A stretch of DNA of 64,000 nt. Origin: Sipunculus nudus (taxonomy: Eukaryota; Annelida; Sipuncula; Golfingiida; Sipunculidae). This document shows positions 11,301-23,039 of the stretch, one piece after another. A program made the translations under genes and the position numbers. The stretch's first letter is position 1, and each line of letters starts with the position of its first letter. Location: assembly GCA_026874595.1 (NCBI GenBank), contig CM049311.1:33430676-33494675 (forward strand), written 5' to 3'. The notes beneath the pieces are model-generated. The model saw nothing but the letters and a program-made list of their open reading frames with translations. It was not told the DNA's origin and made no database searches.

Positions 11301-12008
11301 GGTCGTATTAGAAGCTACAAGTGATTAAATGTTGTACACTTACACACACTATGTTTTTTCTCTCTCTCTTTGGAGGAACAGGCCATTCCGACAATCTCTG
11401 TCATTGAGCGCAGTGAATCTGCGACAACCAAGGATAAGACAGACCCATTTCTTCTGTCAAACGTTTGCTGACAAATGTCAGCTAACAGTTGGTAAATACA
11501 AGCCACCAGTCATAGGGAGGTTACACCTTACTTACATTTGTTTAAATTTAAATATATTAAATGAAGTTCATGTTGCTAACCCTCTTTGCCATCTCTCTCA
11601 AATGTATATCAAACAAGCTTTTCCCAAAACTATGAACAATAACATCAGTAATAACATTGCAAAGGAAGAGCCCGGAGCTAATTTGCCATTCCTTTTAAAC
11701 AAATCGTTAGTAACAAGGTTGTCAAAACAGCAGCACACAAACAGAATCAGAGCTGCCTATTTTATAACAATCTAATCACAGGTATACAGTATGGATTTAG
11801 ACGTATAATCACAAGTTTTGCAAACGTGGAAAAGCTTGGTGGATGAAAGAGATGTTTTTGTCAAGTCAATGAATATCAAAGAGGCTGTTACAAAGTCATA
11901 ATTTACTCTTTGTTATAGAAATTTGCTATCGTGGCTGTAGAGGACGTGTTGTTCATGGACGACCATTAAAGTTGCTAATATTCATCCTTCAGTACGTCTC
12001 TACAACAA
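11301..12008. other. Intergenic; unrecognised 148-codon ORF at 11329-11775
   Basis: The + strand ORF has no domain I recognise, no signal peptide and irregular composition. I regard it as chance or repeat-derived. The rest of the stretch shows nothing identifiable. Confidence 0.4.
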
Positions 12009-12170
12009 TGTTCCATACTTGGTCCAGTACTATTTTTCATTTACATTCACGACTTGGTTGAAGTATATAGTATTGATCTATACCAGTATGCGGTGGACTT
12101 CCCATTGTTTTCACCAGTTAGAGCAATGAAGAGTGATACAGTTACAGGAGGCTTGAACAGAGATCCTTAG
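12009..12170 (+). pseudogene. Non-LTR retrotransposon reverse transcriptase fragment
   Basis: The frame starting at 12009 reads CSILGPVLFFIYIHDLVE and then LYQYAVDF. These match the LINE reverse transcriptase signature Q-G-S-I-L-G-P-L-L-F-x-x-Y-I-N-D-L and, degenerated, the Y-A-D-D catalytic box, where the first Asp is now Val. It then reads VRAMKSDTV, ending at a TAG near 12170. About 50 codons of a dead element lie in the 3' flank of channel copy 1. The clade cannot be assigned from this length. Confidence 0.7.
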
Positions 12171-12639
12171 AGTTGGAAGTTTGGGGGGACCACTGTAACA
12201 TCCCCTTTGCGATTACTAACCGATTAAATTGGTAGTATTTTTGAATAATCGATCATTTAAAATTAAGTATCCGCATAATGAGAACGCATATTATCCATAA
12301 AAGAAACAATTTAATCCTGCAAAAGATATAAAGTAGGGAACAGATTTAAAACTGACAATAGCCTTCGTTTATTTCTTCAAATGATCCACAGAGAATATTT
12401 CAGTTGTAATATATTCATTTATAAATATTATAATGAATTATTATATTATTATGAATATTGTTCAAATGCTTCATCTCCAGGATACAAGATTATATTATTT
12501 ATCCTCCATGCAGCCTGGCCAAATTTCTGGTTTCTCGTATGGATAGTTAATTGTTTAAACTAGAAAAATATCCACTTGCTCAAAATATTTGGTCCTGAAT
12601 CAGAATATGAAATGTGTGTGTTATTATTTATTTTTTGGT
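12171..12639. other. AT-rich intergenic stretch, nothing recognised
   Basis: No ORF, repeat or motif I can support. Confidence 0.5.
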
Positions 12640-13160
12640 GAAGATAAACAAACGATAAATCTATAAATTTCATTTGCAAGTGGCTACAGCACACACGTTG
12701 ACAGACAAATCCACTCATGTGGACTTCACTGTGACGTCATGAAACGTGATCTGCGAGCAGACGATTGATCGGCAAATTGCATGGTGGCACAATGCAAAAA
12801 CTGCACTAAAGTATCTATTGTACAATGATTTAGGGTAGGATAACGAGTTGGTGTATATTTTCTGTCGCAGAAATAATACAGCTTTTGGCCATAATACAGG
12901 TTTGTTAATCCGGTTGTCATAGCCACCAGAGGTTTCGAGTCATTCTTGCCAAATGAAACCACTTATTTTGCTCTTGTATATCAGTTTTAGCAAAACAAAA
13001 GACTCTGTGTAAGCTAATTTTTACTGGTAAAAATTTGGTTTTTGATTATGTCCCAGTAAAATCGCTGAAAGTATATGGTCAACATTTCATGGTTATTCCA
13101 GCCGCCATATTGATGACGTAACAAGTTTTTCTACGAAATGCTGGCATAATCCTTATACCC
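12640..13160 (-). repeat. Dispersed repeat R1, inverted copy
   Basis: Read on the minus strand it matches 32230-32540: a TTCTGCGACAGAAAATATAC-like block, a CATTGTACA block, then GTGCCACCATGCA and GATCAATCGTCTGCTCGCAG. A further copy flanks the BEL/Pao element (13440-13687 plus 20856-21070). No coding capacity; family unknown. Confidence 0.55.
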
Positions 13161-13439
13161 ATATATACATGTGTGTCTGTTTGTGTATGCATGCAGGGGC
13201 CATACCTGTGCTATCAGAGATATTATTGCTTTAATCCGTCTAATGAGATAACTGACATTATATTAAGGGAATTGATCGGTTCCTTCATTATAACTATTAA
13301 ACAAACGGACTATACGTTTTTATTCACGTGGATTAAAACCGATAAGTACATTTCACCTTTAATTGTAACAAATTATGAAAAATATGACTTTGCATTCTCT
13401 TAAAAATAAATAGACTCCGATTTAGTAAACATATGTTAC

Positions 13440-13687
13440 ATTGTGTGGCGATTGGGCCACACAATGCTTTTTGGTAATCAAATTTTCCGTCCGTCTCTCC
13501 GAATCAACCTTTTGAGCAAATTATCTTACAAACGTTTAAAATATAGTCAATTTATATTTTATCCAATTGGCTCTCAGATCTTTTTCGACCATTTGACTCT
13601 CGGACGAGGCCGCTGCGACAAGGGTTTGCTTGTGGTCTAAGCAATCAGCAGTTAAAGTGAAAATTTTGTTTAAAAATATATGATAGT
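13440..13687 (+). repeat. Dispersed repeat R1, left part, interrupted by BEL/Pao
   Basis: Aligns with 32125-32350 (blocks CCGTCCGTC, CAAACGTTT, CCAATTGGCTCTCAGATC, AAAAATATATG). The alignment breaks exactly at the BEL/Pao insertion point and resumes after it at 20856. Confidence 0.6.
13683..13687. repeat. Target site duplication (left), ATAGT
   Basis: ATAGT directly before the 5' LTR equals ATAGT at 20856-20860 directly after the 3' LTR. A 5-bp duplication is usual for BEL/Pao integration. Confidence 0.9.
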
Positions 13688-14633
13688 TGTAACGGCCAAA
13701 ACAGTACTGTTAACGGATTTTACTTGATTGTGTGTGAATGTATCATGTGTATTATTATTATATGTATTCCAAATTGTATCTAGTAATTTCAAGTATGATT
13801 TGTGCATTTATGCAAGTGTTTATAATCTACAGAGCCTGTTAGACTTGTTCTGCCAATACTATTTCAAGTACAGCATGAGCACTGGGTAAACTGAAAGTAT
13901 ATTTCCAGTACAGCATAAATGCTGGGTTAATTGAAGTATGTTTCTGGTACAGCAGGACACTGCGTCATTTGAAATGTGTCAGGGTGAGATTGCTTGTAAC
14001 TTGTTCTTTACGTCTTATAGTGCACTAGAAGCCAGCTAATTTAATAAAGTGTAACTTACTCTCTATGTCCTAGTGGACCAGAAGCTAGCTATAGTTCCAT
14101 AAATGGTGTCAATGTAGGGTATTAAAACCCTGTAAGAGAACAGTGTCAGCATTCGGTCAGAGGCGAGCAGGCAAAGAATCACCAACTGTAAGACAGATTT
14201 TGGGATGCTGAGAGACTACTAAAATGGTATGTTTACGGTATTTCTTATTTCCAATTTTTCATAAATCATTAGATTTTCTATAAGGATTCACATTATGGAG
14301 TAAGTTTTTTTTGGTTGTGATTGATTTAGAATGAAATATCTGTTGTATAAAAATAAAATGGAAGATTACATTTACGTAATTACATGTGACTGAAAAGTAA
14401 CCTGCTAATATTATATATATTTTGACTTTATTTGTAATTTTGTTTCTAAGCCTACATTATTCAAGGGTGTATTTTACAGTACTTTGTAATTTGATTTTAT
14501 ATTAATGAGACTGTTCTATTTTGGTTGCAGTCAATCGTTTGGAAATCATTTAGAAGTGAGTTCTAGATTTGACAATAAAGAACGTATTAACTCCAAAGGA
14601 ATTGCATTATTTATACCAGCATCAGGTCTTACA
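13688..14633 (+). repeat. BEL/Pao 5' LTR
   Basis: Direct repeat of 19909-20855 with TG..CA ends. Contains sub-motifs repeated three times (GTACAGCATGAGCACTGGGT-like, 13870-13960). No canonical primer-binding site starting TGG is evident right after it. Confidence 0.95.
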
Positions 14634-14662
14634 TTATTGACATTTTAACATTACATTTAACG

Positions 14663-15505
14663 ATGGAGTTAAGTGGAAGAAACAGCTCAGCAAGGGACAC
14701 TGGCATTTCAGGGGATATTAATCCAAGTGACAGTGTCAGCCAAATATCGCACAGATCTCGGACTTCTTTAGCTACATCTGTGGCGTCAGCCAAGCTTAAA
14801 GAAGAACAGAGAAAGGCAGAGCTGTTGATTCAATCTGAAGCATTGAAGAAAAAACAAGAGCTAGAACTCGCTAAATTCAAACTTGATATGGAAGTCGAAC
14901 AATTAGCTCTAGATACTAAGTTAGCAGTTTCCACAGCTAGGTCACGTGTTTTGGAGGAATTTGATGAAATTGAGCCATTACTGGATACTGAATCATGTGC
15001 TTACCAGAAAGTGAAGGCTGACTCACACATTTCAAGCGATTCTGAGGTGCTTTTCAATTTCCGTGAACCTGTATCTGGCCAATTGGAGGCAACATATTTG
15101 TCGACAACTGGTCCTACATCAGGAGCATTGGGGGACAACGTAATGCCATCTGCGGCAGAGGACTTCTCACAGATTCAAGTGTCACCAAGTATGAACCCTT
15201 TTGTGCAAGACTTTGTGCCATCTTCAAGCAGCAGAGTTCATGGAGTTCATAAAGACAGTAGTGATTGTGTTTTTATGTCAGGTAGTGTGAATCAAACTCA
15301 GGATGATTATGGGATTCATCACAATATATCAGATGCTGATTATGTAAGTAGTCCTTTGAACTCTGTTCCTATTTCTGGTAGAGGTGTCAGATTTAATGTT
15401 CCAGATAATGTTGATGGTTCACAGGTAACTGATGAAAAAAAAAAAGTTTGTTTACTGATAGGTCACCTTGTCCGACAAATGCAATTGGTAGCCCAGCTAT
15501 CATAA
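14663..15505 (+). pseudogene. BEL/Pao gag N-terminal part with coiled coil
   Basis: 280 codons from the first ATG after the LTR. Residues about 30-110 are a Lys/Glu/Leu-rich coiled coil (KEEQRKAELLIQSEALKKKQ); a low-complexity Ser-rich region follows. The frame is lost at an A11 tract near 15436-15446; homologous gag sequence continues in the next frame. Confidence 0.8.
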
Positions 15506-16191
15506 GCACCCCTGTACATCAAGCAGTTCTTGATGGTAATGGTCAGGCTAATTTGTGGTCAATTGTGTCTCAGTTGAGAAAGCCAGCAGCAGAGATTAAT
15601 AAGTTCAGTGGTGATCCACTAGAATACAAGAAATTCATGAGGCAATTTACTTCCAAAATACTGGCATATACAGATAGTGCTGATGAGAAAATTAGCTATC
15701 TTGAACAGTATACTGAAGGGGAAGCTCAGAGAATAGTTAGTGGGTTTAGCTATTTAATTTCAGAGCAGGCATATGAAGCTGCTCTCAGGGAGCTTCAAGG
15801 TCGCTATGGAAACAATGAAGTTATAGCGAATGCCTTTATCAAAAGGGCTTTTAATTGGCCAAATATCAAGGCAGACAGTTCTAAATCCTTGGATGACTTT
15901 TCAATATTTCTCACTGAATGTGAATGTGTAATTTGTAGTATTGAGGCAGCCAAGGTCTTAGAGTACCCAGAAAATATAAAGAAACTGGTAAGTAAATTAC
16001 CTGCTTACATGCATGTTAGGTGGAGAAATGTAGTTTACATTGAACGGGAACAATGTGGGTCAGTTAAATTCCATCATTTAGTGGTATTTGTCAAACAAGA
16101 AGCCAAGAAATTGAATGACCCAACTTTTGGTCGAGATGCTCTAACAGACCTGAAATATGTGCATTCTAGTTTCGGAAAGAGTTCCAAATGA
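15448..16191 (+). pseudogene. BEL/Pao gag, DUF1759-like capsid region
   Basis: Contains INKFSGDPLEYKKFMRQF and a LRELQGRYGNNEVIANAF block, characteristic of the conserved gag domain of Pao elements. Ends at an in-frame TGA (16189-16191); the same frame continues beyond it, so the stop is an inactivating substitution. Confidence 0.85.
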
Positions 16192-16560
16192 GTGTCAGCA
16201 GTAAGGCCAAAAAGTAGCTATGTCATAAAAGCAACAAAAAAGGTAAATAAGCAGGAAATTGAGACTAGCAGGAAACAGGGTCCAGGTAGCACCATGGTTA
16301 CATGTGGTCAACATGTATTTAAAAGTGGAGTGGTCAAACCCTGCATTTATTGCAATGTGGCCACACATGCCTTGCAAGAATGTTAGAAATTTTCTGAAAA
16401 AACACATCAAGAAAAAACTGACTTCTTAAAGTCAGAAGGCCTTTGTTTTGGTTGCCTTAAATCTGGGCATCAGAAAAGGTTCTGTCGTTACAAGGCATCA
16501 TGCCAAAAGTGCGGAGGTCGGCATCCGACAATATTACATTTTGATGCATTAGATCAGTCG
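16192..16560 (+). pseudogene. BEL/Pao zinc-knuckle region
   Basis: Same frame as the preceding part. An in-frame TAG at 16384-16386 falls between a KPCIYC..H..C segment and CFGCLKSGHQKRFC, a CX2CX4HX4C knuckle, followed by a second cysteine cluster ending GGRHPTILH. These ligate zinc and bind nucleic acid in intact elements. Confidence 0.85.
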
Positions 16561-17457
16561 GTGAAGGTAAACAATCTCCCAAATGCACAAAATGTTGACC
16601 TTGACAAAGACATAGCAAATGTTAGTTCAGCTGCCAATCATGCTAGTGATATGGGAGCCGGTGACGCAACAATGGCCATCATTCCTGTTAAGGTGAGGCT
16701 TAAGAACTCAGAGATGGTTGATACTTATGCCTTTCTTGACCCGGGCAGTAACGTTTCGTTTTGCACCGAGGAGCTAATGTATCAACTTTTAGCACCTGGC
16801 AAGTGCATGAAAATTACCATTGACACCATGGGATCACCTCACACTCTTAACACCTGTTCTGTGAGAGGTTTAGAGGTTGGGGATTTCCAGGGACAAAATT
16901 TTGTAGATCTGCCTAATGTGTACTCAAAACAGACCATGCCTGTTTCAAAGACACACATACCTACCAATGAGGACATACATAAATTGCCACACCTAGGAAA
17001 AATCTCCTTACCACAGGTGGAGGCAAGTATTGGGCTTCTTATATGGAATAATGTGCCAGATGCTTACAGTCCTTTGCAAGTAATTACAGGACCCAGTGGA
17101 AGTCAACATGCTGCTAAAACTAAGCTAGGTTGGATAGTGTGGAACGTGATTCGTGCCACGGGTCAAATTCCTTCGTCTGTGAACAGGGCGGATACCATGG
17201 CCGTTGAGTATGTGGAAGATCTTAAACAATTAGATTGTAAGGATCGACAGTCTTTCAATTTTGATTTTCCTGAGAAAGCTGTTGATGAAGTTATGCAACC
17301 ATCACAAGAAGATAGGAACTTCTTGGAAAAGGTAACACAATCCATGAAATTGGAGGACGGTTGTTATCAGGTATCACTTCCATTTAAACAGGCTCAGCCG
17401 CCAAAGATGCCAAACAATGAGAAGCAAGCACTTCAGCGTTTAAGTTACCTTGGGTAA
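16561..17457 (+). pseudogene. BEL/Pao aspartic protease (A17-like) and linker
   Basis: Encodes TYAFLDPGSNVSFC, the active-site loop, with Asp-Pro-Gly where most aspartic proteases have Asp-Ser/Thr-Gly. I believe this variant is common in Pao elements, but that is from memory. Later GQNFVDLPNVY and EASIGLLI blocks and KLGWIVWNVI fit the A17 region. The frame ends at TAA 17455-17457 just where the reverse transcriptase should start. Confidence 0.85.
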
Positions 17458-17683
17458 GAACTCAAAATTTAAACAAGAATACCTAGGTATGGGCTGGGAT
17501 GAAGAGATTACAGGGGTAAATCTACAGAAATTGCATCAATGGTTGACTGACTTGCCTAAATTGGAGTCACTGATAATTAAAAGATGCTATAAACCTGAAA
17601 ACTTTGAGCGTGTTGTCTCATGTGAAATTCATAATTTTTCTGATGCCAGTGATGTCGGGTATGGCGTCCGTCTCCAAAATTAA
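17450..17683 (+). pseudogene. BEL/Pao deletion junction and start of RNase H
   Basis: Starts in the pre-RT linker (KNSKFKQEYLG), jumps directly to GWDEEITGVNLQKLHQWL, which normally lies after RT, and ends with NFSDASDVGYG, the first RNase H motif with its catalytic Asp. The catalytic Y-x-D-D box is absent. A stop (TAA 17681-17683) follows. Confidence 0.8.
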
Positions 17684-18535
17684 AATGGTAAGGTCCATTG
17701 CACTTTTGTAATGGGAAAAGCGCGAGTGGCGCCCCTGAAACGAACTACAATTCCTCGCATGGAATTAACCGCCGCTATGGTTGCGGTTAAATTGAACCAG
17801 TTTATTACTAGAGAGCTGGAGTATAAAGTGTCACATACACTGTTTTGGACTGACAGCATGTCGATCGGTTATTAGATATATACAGAATGAAACCACAAGG
17901 TTTCACACATTTGTGGCAAATCGCTTTGCTCATATTAGAGAAATGTCAGATGTTTGTCAATGGAGGTATGTGGATACTAGGGCCAACCCAGCAGATGATG
18001 CCTCAAGGGGATTGTCCATACAGAAATTCTTAGAAAACCAAAGATGGCTTTCAGGACCGGAATTTCTATGGCAATCAAAGGCTGATTGGCCACAACCACA
18101 GTTGTCAGTGATTCTGTCTAATGATGACCCAGAGGTCAAAGGTAATGCAAATGCTTCACTTGTCTTGTCTCTGGTTGATACTTCCAAGTCAGCTACCGAT
18201 AGGCTATTGAATTATTTTTCAGACTGGATGAAACTAAAGAAAGCTGTTTGTTTGTTCCAGCTTTTTTTAAAAACTTGAAAAAGCTGACAGAGAGACGCAA
18301 GAAAATTAGGAATCGTTTGAAGGGTGAAGGGTTGGATGATCACTCTTGTAAACTTCAAGAAGACAAAGAAATCACAGAGTACAAACAAAGGGAAAAATCA
18401 TTGTGTAAAGAAAGGTCAAAGTCTATATTATTTGACACAGAAAGTTTGAAGAAAGCAGAATTAGCTGTGATTCGCTATGTGCAGTGTGTAGAGTTTTCTA
18501 GAGGAGATCAAATGTTTGAAGTCACAGAAAATTAA
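17684..18535 (+). pseudogene. BEL/Pao RNase H remainder and linker, frameshifted
   Basis: Frames change at about 17870, 18245 and 18520. Visible pieces: KARVAPLKRTTIPRMELTAA, LFWTDSMS, then ANRFAHIREMSD and YVDTRANPADDASRG, the standard RNase H to integrase linker of BEL/Pao. Each shift is a small indel. Confidence 0.8.
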
Positions 18536-19361
18536 GAGATCTAGTTCAATTTTCAAATTGGACGCAACAGTAAATTCTGAAGATGGCCTGTTGCGTGTAG
18601 GTGGTCGTTTGGAGAGATCAAGTTTTCCACTTGAAACCAAGCATCAGATTATTTTACCCAAGAATTCTCATATTACCACCTTGATTCTGAGATATGTGCA
18701 TGCTTCAGTGGGGCATTCAGGGAAAAATGCAATGTTAACTGGACTTCGACAGCAGTTCTGGATTCCTGGTGCGGCTCACAAAATTAAATCTCTGATAGCT
18801 AAATGTGTTACATGCAGGAAGTATCATGCTCTTAGAGGTCAGCAGAAGATGGCTGACTTACCACCAGAAAGACTTATTTCTGGAGAGCCGGCCTTTTCAA
18901 GGGTAGGTATGGATTATTTTGGTCCTTTTGAAGTAAAACGAGGGCGTTCTTCTATCAAAAGATATGGTGTCATCTTCACATGTCTAGCCATAAGAGCAGT
19001 GCATTTAGAGGTAGCCCCTTCACTCGATACGGATGCTTGTATTAATGCAATAAGAAGACTTATTGCTAGAAGGGGACAGGTACGCTTCATCAGATCCGAT
19101 AATGGAACTAATCTGGTGGGAGCTAACAAAGAGATAACAGGTGAACTCTGTAAATTGAATCAAAGCAAGATTGCAAACAAATTACTGCAGGTGGGTGTAG
19201 ACTGGCAATTTAACCCACCCGGTACCTCCCACTTTGGTGGTGTTTGGGAGCGAATGATTAGAACAGTGCGAAAAGTACTGCAGGCGCTCCTTGCACAGCA
19301 GCATATTTGTCTGAATGTTGATGCATTGCAAACCTTGTTTTTTCTAGTCCGTTTGACTTAG
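18516..19361 (+). pseudogene. BEL/Pao integrase (zinc-binding and DDE core)
   Basis: 281 codons with the longest intact stretch of the element. HASVGHSG and CVTCRKY form the H2C2 zinc domain. The core has GMDYFGPF, RSDNGTN and GGVWERMIR, supplying all three catalytic D, D and E. The frame is lost after about 19340. Confidence 0.9.
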
Positions 19362-19381
19362 AACCTTTAACCCCAAATCAC

Positions 19382-19690
19382 TTGTTGTTTCAAGGTTCTG
19401 GGCAAAAGTTTCCTCCAGGAAGATTTGATCAGAAAGATAATTATGCTAAACGCAAGTGGCGACAAGTACAATATCTTGCAGACATTTTTTGGAAGAGATG
19501 GTCAAGGGAATATTTGACCAGTTTACAAGTGAGACAAAAATGGCAAAGACCCGTTAGAAACATCTCTGTAAATGATGTTGTCTTGATAATTGATAACACC
19601 CGTAGAAATATTTGGCAGTTGGGTAGGGTGGTTGAAACTGTGAAGGACAGAAAAGGTCTTGTAAGGTCAGCAAAGTTCAAGACGAAGTAA
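19382..19690 (+). pseudogene. BEL/Pao C-terminal DUF5641-like domain
   Basis: Reads FDQKDNYAKRKWRQVQYLAD, then VRQKWQRPVRNISVNDVVLI, the usual conserved tail after the integrase of Pao elements. Ends at TAA 19688-19690, about 220 bases before the 3' LTR; a purine-rich AGGGAG lies at about 19897-19902, next to the LTR. Confidence 0.8.
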
Positions 19691-19908
19691 ACAATGCTGC
19701 ATCGGCCTATCAGCAAGTTATGTTTGATTTTGGAGGCTGATGATTAGACATGTATAATGATAATTAAATTGTTTTGGGTTTTTCATCAGAGATACATTTG
19801 ATCTATTTTTATGTTAACTGTATTCACAAATATCCTTGGTTACAAGTTGGCCTGTTGATATATTTTAGTAATAATTGCATATCAGGATACGCAATTAGGG
19901 AGCCGGTA

Positions 19909-20855
19909 TGTAACGGCCAAAACAGTACTGTTAACGGATTTTACTTGATTGTGTGTGAATGTATCATGTTTATTATTATTATATGTATTCCTATTTGTAT
20001 CTAGTAATGTAATTTCAAGTATGATTTGTGCATTTATGCGTTTATAATCTACAGAGCCTGTTAGACTTGTTCTGCCAATACTATTTCTAGTACAGCATGA
20101 GCACTGGGTAAACTGAAAGTATATTTCCAGTACAGCATAAGTGCTGGGTTAATTGAAGTATGTTTCTGGTACAGCAGGACACTGCTTCATTTGAAATGTG
20201 TCAGGTTGAGATTGCTTGTAACTAGTTCTTTACGTCTTATACTGCACTAGAAGCCAGCTAATTTAATAAAGTATAACTTACTCTCTATGTCCCAGTGGAC
20301 CAGAAGCTAGCTTTTGTTCCATAAATGGTGTCAATATAGGGTATTAAAACCCTGTAAGAGAACAGTGTCAGCATTCGGTCAGAGGCGAGCTGGCAAAGAA
20401 TCACCAACTGTAAGACAGATTTTGGGATGCTGAGAGAATACTAAAATGGTATGTTTATGGTATTTCTTATTTCTAATTTTTTATTGAGCATTAGATTTTC
20501 TATAAGGATTCACATTATGGAGTAAGTTTTTTTTTGGTTGTGATTGATTAGAATGAAATATCTGTTGTATAAAAATAAAATGGAAGATTACATTTACGTA
20601 ATTACATGTGATTGAAAAGTAACCTGCTAATATTATGTATAATCTGACTTTATTTGTAATTTTGTTTCTATGCCTACATTATTCAAGGGTGTATTTTACA
20701 GTACTTTGTAATTTGATTTTATATTCATGAGACTGTTCTATTTTGGTTGCAGTCAATCGTTTGGAAATCATTTAGAAGTGAGTTCTAGATTTGACAATAA
20801 AGAACTTATTAACTCCGAAGGAATTGCATTATTTATACCAGCATCAGGTCTTACA
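19909..20855 (+). repeat. BEL/Pao 3' LTR
   Basis: Near-identical to 13688-14633, with about 35 scattered differences including several 1-5-base indels. An intact ATG-initiated small ORF inside it is an LTR feature, not a gene. Confidence 0.95.
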
Positions 20856-21070
20856 ATAGTTAAACGTATGAGACCAACTCGCATCTATCATTGTACCCTT
20901 TCATCATTGTTTAATTATCATATTTTAAAGTACACTGTTTCCACATAATGTCATCCTGTTTTTGACCAGCAAGCGTTCAATCGTCTGTTCACGATTCATG
21001 ACACACTGAAATCAACATGAGCGGACCTTTTGTTATTTGTTCTCGACAACCACTAGCCAATGAACTTTTT
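20856..21070 (+). repeat. Target duplication ATAGT (right) and R1 right part
   Basis: ATAGT at 20856-20860, then sequence aligned with 32355-32560 (CCCTTTCATCATTGT, GACCAGCAAGCG, TCAATCGTCTG, GAAATCAACATGAG). It confirms that the element inserted into an existing R1 copy. Confidence 0.65.
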
Positions 21071-21780
21071 AGATTTTTTTGCTTGTTTCTTCAAAACATC
21101 TTGGTGTTGATTTTGAGGTTATTCAGCCCTTTGTAACCAAGCGCTAGATCGGCCCTCTGATATTGTAGGAGGCTACTGTGTCGTGTTTGTCACAGCTATT
21201 TGTAACCATACAGGCCCGACTATACTCATCGAAAATAACGACCAAATAGCGTTTGTGTTTAATGTTATTCCTGTGTGTTGAGGCTTGTTTTTTATACCAC
21301 AGAAACTTTTATATATTATAAATTTAATACACATGAGCAAAATATTATCTTAGCGTCAGACAACAGAACAGAATTATATTCTTAAATTTTTATAACTGAA
21401 CATTATTAATACTGTTGATGGTTGTTGGAGTTTCAACACATTTAAAATCACATACTTTAGGTATAGATCGAGTTAATTAATATGAATACGTATCTGATAT
21501 TAAGGGGAAAAAATATAAACTATGCTGATAAAAACATAGTGATAGAATTTATATTTTAATCATGATGACCTTATAAGTGCACTCTTATTCTGAATATATG
21601 GATATTAACAATATTACCACCACACTTTTAATATCTTAAACAAGAATGTTAGAATCATGAATCTCTCGCTGTTAGGTATATGCTTTGTTTGCAACCTAAG
21701 TAATAATTAGGATTTAAGATGTGTACTTAGAGTTTTCTCGTTATTTTAGTTGATCACCTCATTAGGACTTCATGTGGAAC
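21071..21780. other. AT-rich intergenic stretch, nothing recognised
   Basis: No coding signal or repeat that I can identify. Confidence 0.5.
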
Positions 21781-21922
21781 ATTAAAACCAAGCATTCCTC
21801 ATATGATGCACAGAATTCGAAAGTATCATACACGTCTATTTTTAAACTACAAATTGTTTCCATGGGAAACAACCAAACTGTTACACAGGTACAAGAAATC
21901 TATAACATATATTTTTGATATA

Positions 21923-21969
<47 letters not shown>

Positions 21970-23039
21970 GGTGAAGGAACAAATGTTATATAAAAGTCCA
22001 GGTGAATTAACTGTAGATACAAGATAAAAAAATCGTGCTGAAGGGAGAAGAGAGATAAAAGAGATTGCCCCAGTAGTAACATATTCACACTTACTTAGAT
22101 CGTTTTCAACAAATAACTGCTTTTTTATATATATTCGTTGATGCACAAACTTCATTGGTCTCATTTGAACGTTGACTTTGAAATCAAATTCCAGTTCTAC
22201 CAAAACTGGAGTGATTAGCAGGTATTTAAACAGAGAGTGAGCGAAGGATAGAAAATTTAAACTGTGGTGGGATTTCTTTTACGAGACTCGAGGTTTTAAC
22301 TCCAGAACTTAGACACAGCACTTTTATGTGATTTTTAGTGGTCGGCAAGCCCAGCCGTCAGTGATATTACCGGCTTCTTCCTGAATAAAACCTATGGTAC
22401 CCTAGAGTAGCCCCAGCACCACATTGGCTTACCAATATTCCAACAATGTTTTCACGAGCCACCACGATTTCTTTCGTCACAGACAATACCATGAATAATA
22501 CCATGAATGTTCGAATCAACTATCTTAAAGATGTATATAACAGGATAAGGCGATCCGAGGAGGGTCGATGCCGAGCATGCATACCCATTAATGCCATCGT
22601 GAGGAAAGTCAGATAATAATATCAATAAAGAAAGCTTCATGCCAGATCCTGAATATTATACCTCTCCGCGGAAGGTTTAATGTCTTACCCTTGGTTCTTT
22701 TGTTTGTATGTCTAATAGCCGATTTACCACCCCCCCCCCCCCCCCAAATAAATTAGAACGCATTTTAATGGAATTTATGAGGTAATCCAGATCACCCTGT
22801 TATATTTTAATTCAAATGATTATATACCTGTCCATTTTCTACACAGGGCGACATGGAGAATGTTCCATTCATAGCTGTTAGGGCCAGTTCGCCACGTAAC
22901 TGAGCAGGTAACCCGATATTCTGAAATATGAAATTGTAGTACACAAGACATAAAAGCTAAATTATTGGATTCCTAACGGGGATGTCCAGATAATCTTTGA
23001 CTACACACATATATTTTCTATAGAGCGCTATCTGTTCCT
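21781..23039 (-). other. 3' flank of channel copy 2, shared with copies 1 and 3
   Basis: 21800-22200 matches 36030-36400 downstream of copy 3 (ACAGAATTCGA and CATTGGTCTCATTT-type blocks). 22330-22915 matches the copy 1 flank at 10585-11150. No gene. Contains a C16 run at 22730-22745. Confidence 0.65.
21917..21967. repeat. (TA)n microsatellite
   Basis: Alternating A/T of about 50 bases with one interruption. Confidence 0.9.

Larger units (their letters stand above)
13688..20855 (+). mobile_element. BEL/Pao LTR retrotransposon, full-length LTRs, internally deleted and frameshifted
   Basis: 7168 bases. Two LTRs of about 946 and 947 bases start TGTAACGG and end CTTACA, flanked by ATAGT duplications. 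Domain order is gag-like coiled coil, a DUF1759-like gag region, zinc knuckle, aspartic protease, RNase H, zinc-binding and integrase core, then a C-terminal DUF5641-like region. This order and the A17-type protease identify BEL/Pao. The whole reverse transcriptase region is absent: the reading passes within about a dozen codons from the end of the protease linker (about 17457) to the segment that normally follows RT (about 17490). In-frame stops at 16189 and 16384 and several frameshifts break the rest. The LTRs differ at roughly 35 sites by my eye count, about 4 percent, so the insertion is moderately old. It cannot transpose autonomously. Confidence 0.95.

Noticed and set aside
11329-11775. 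A 148-residue protein gene
   Set aside because: No recognisable domain, odd composition and no splice or promoter support; length is near chance.
14663-19690. A host gene cluster (protease, integrase)
   Set aside because: Flanking LTRs, target duplication and domain order show it is one BEL/Pao element.
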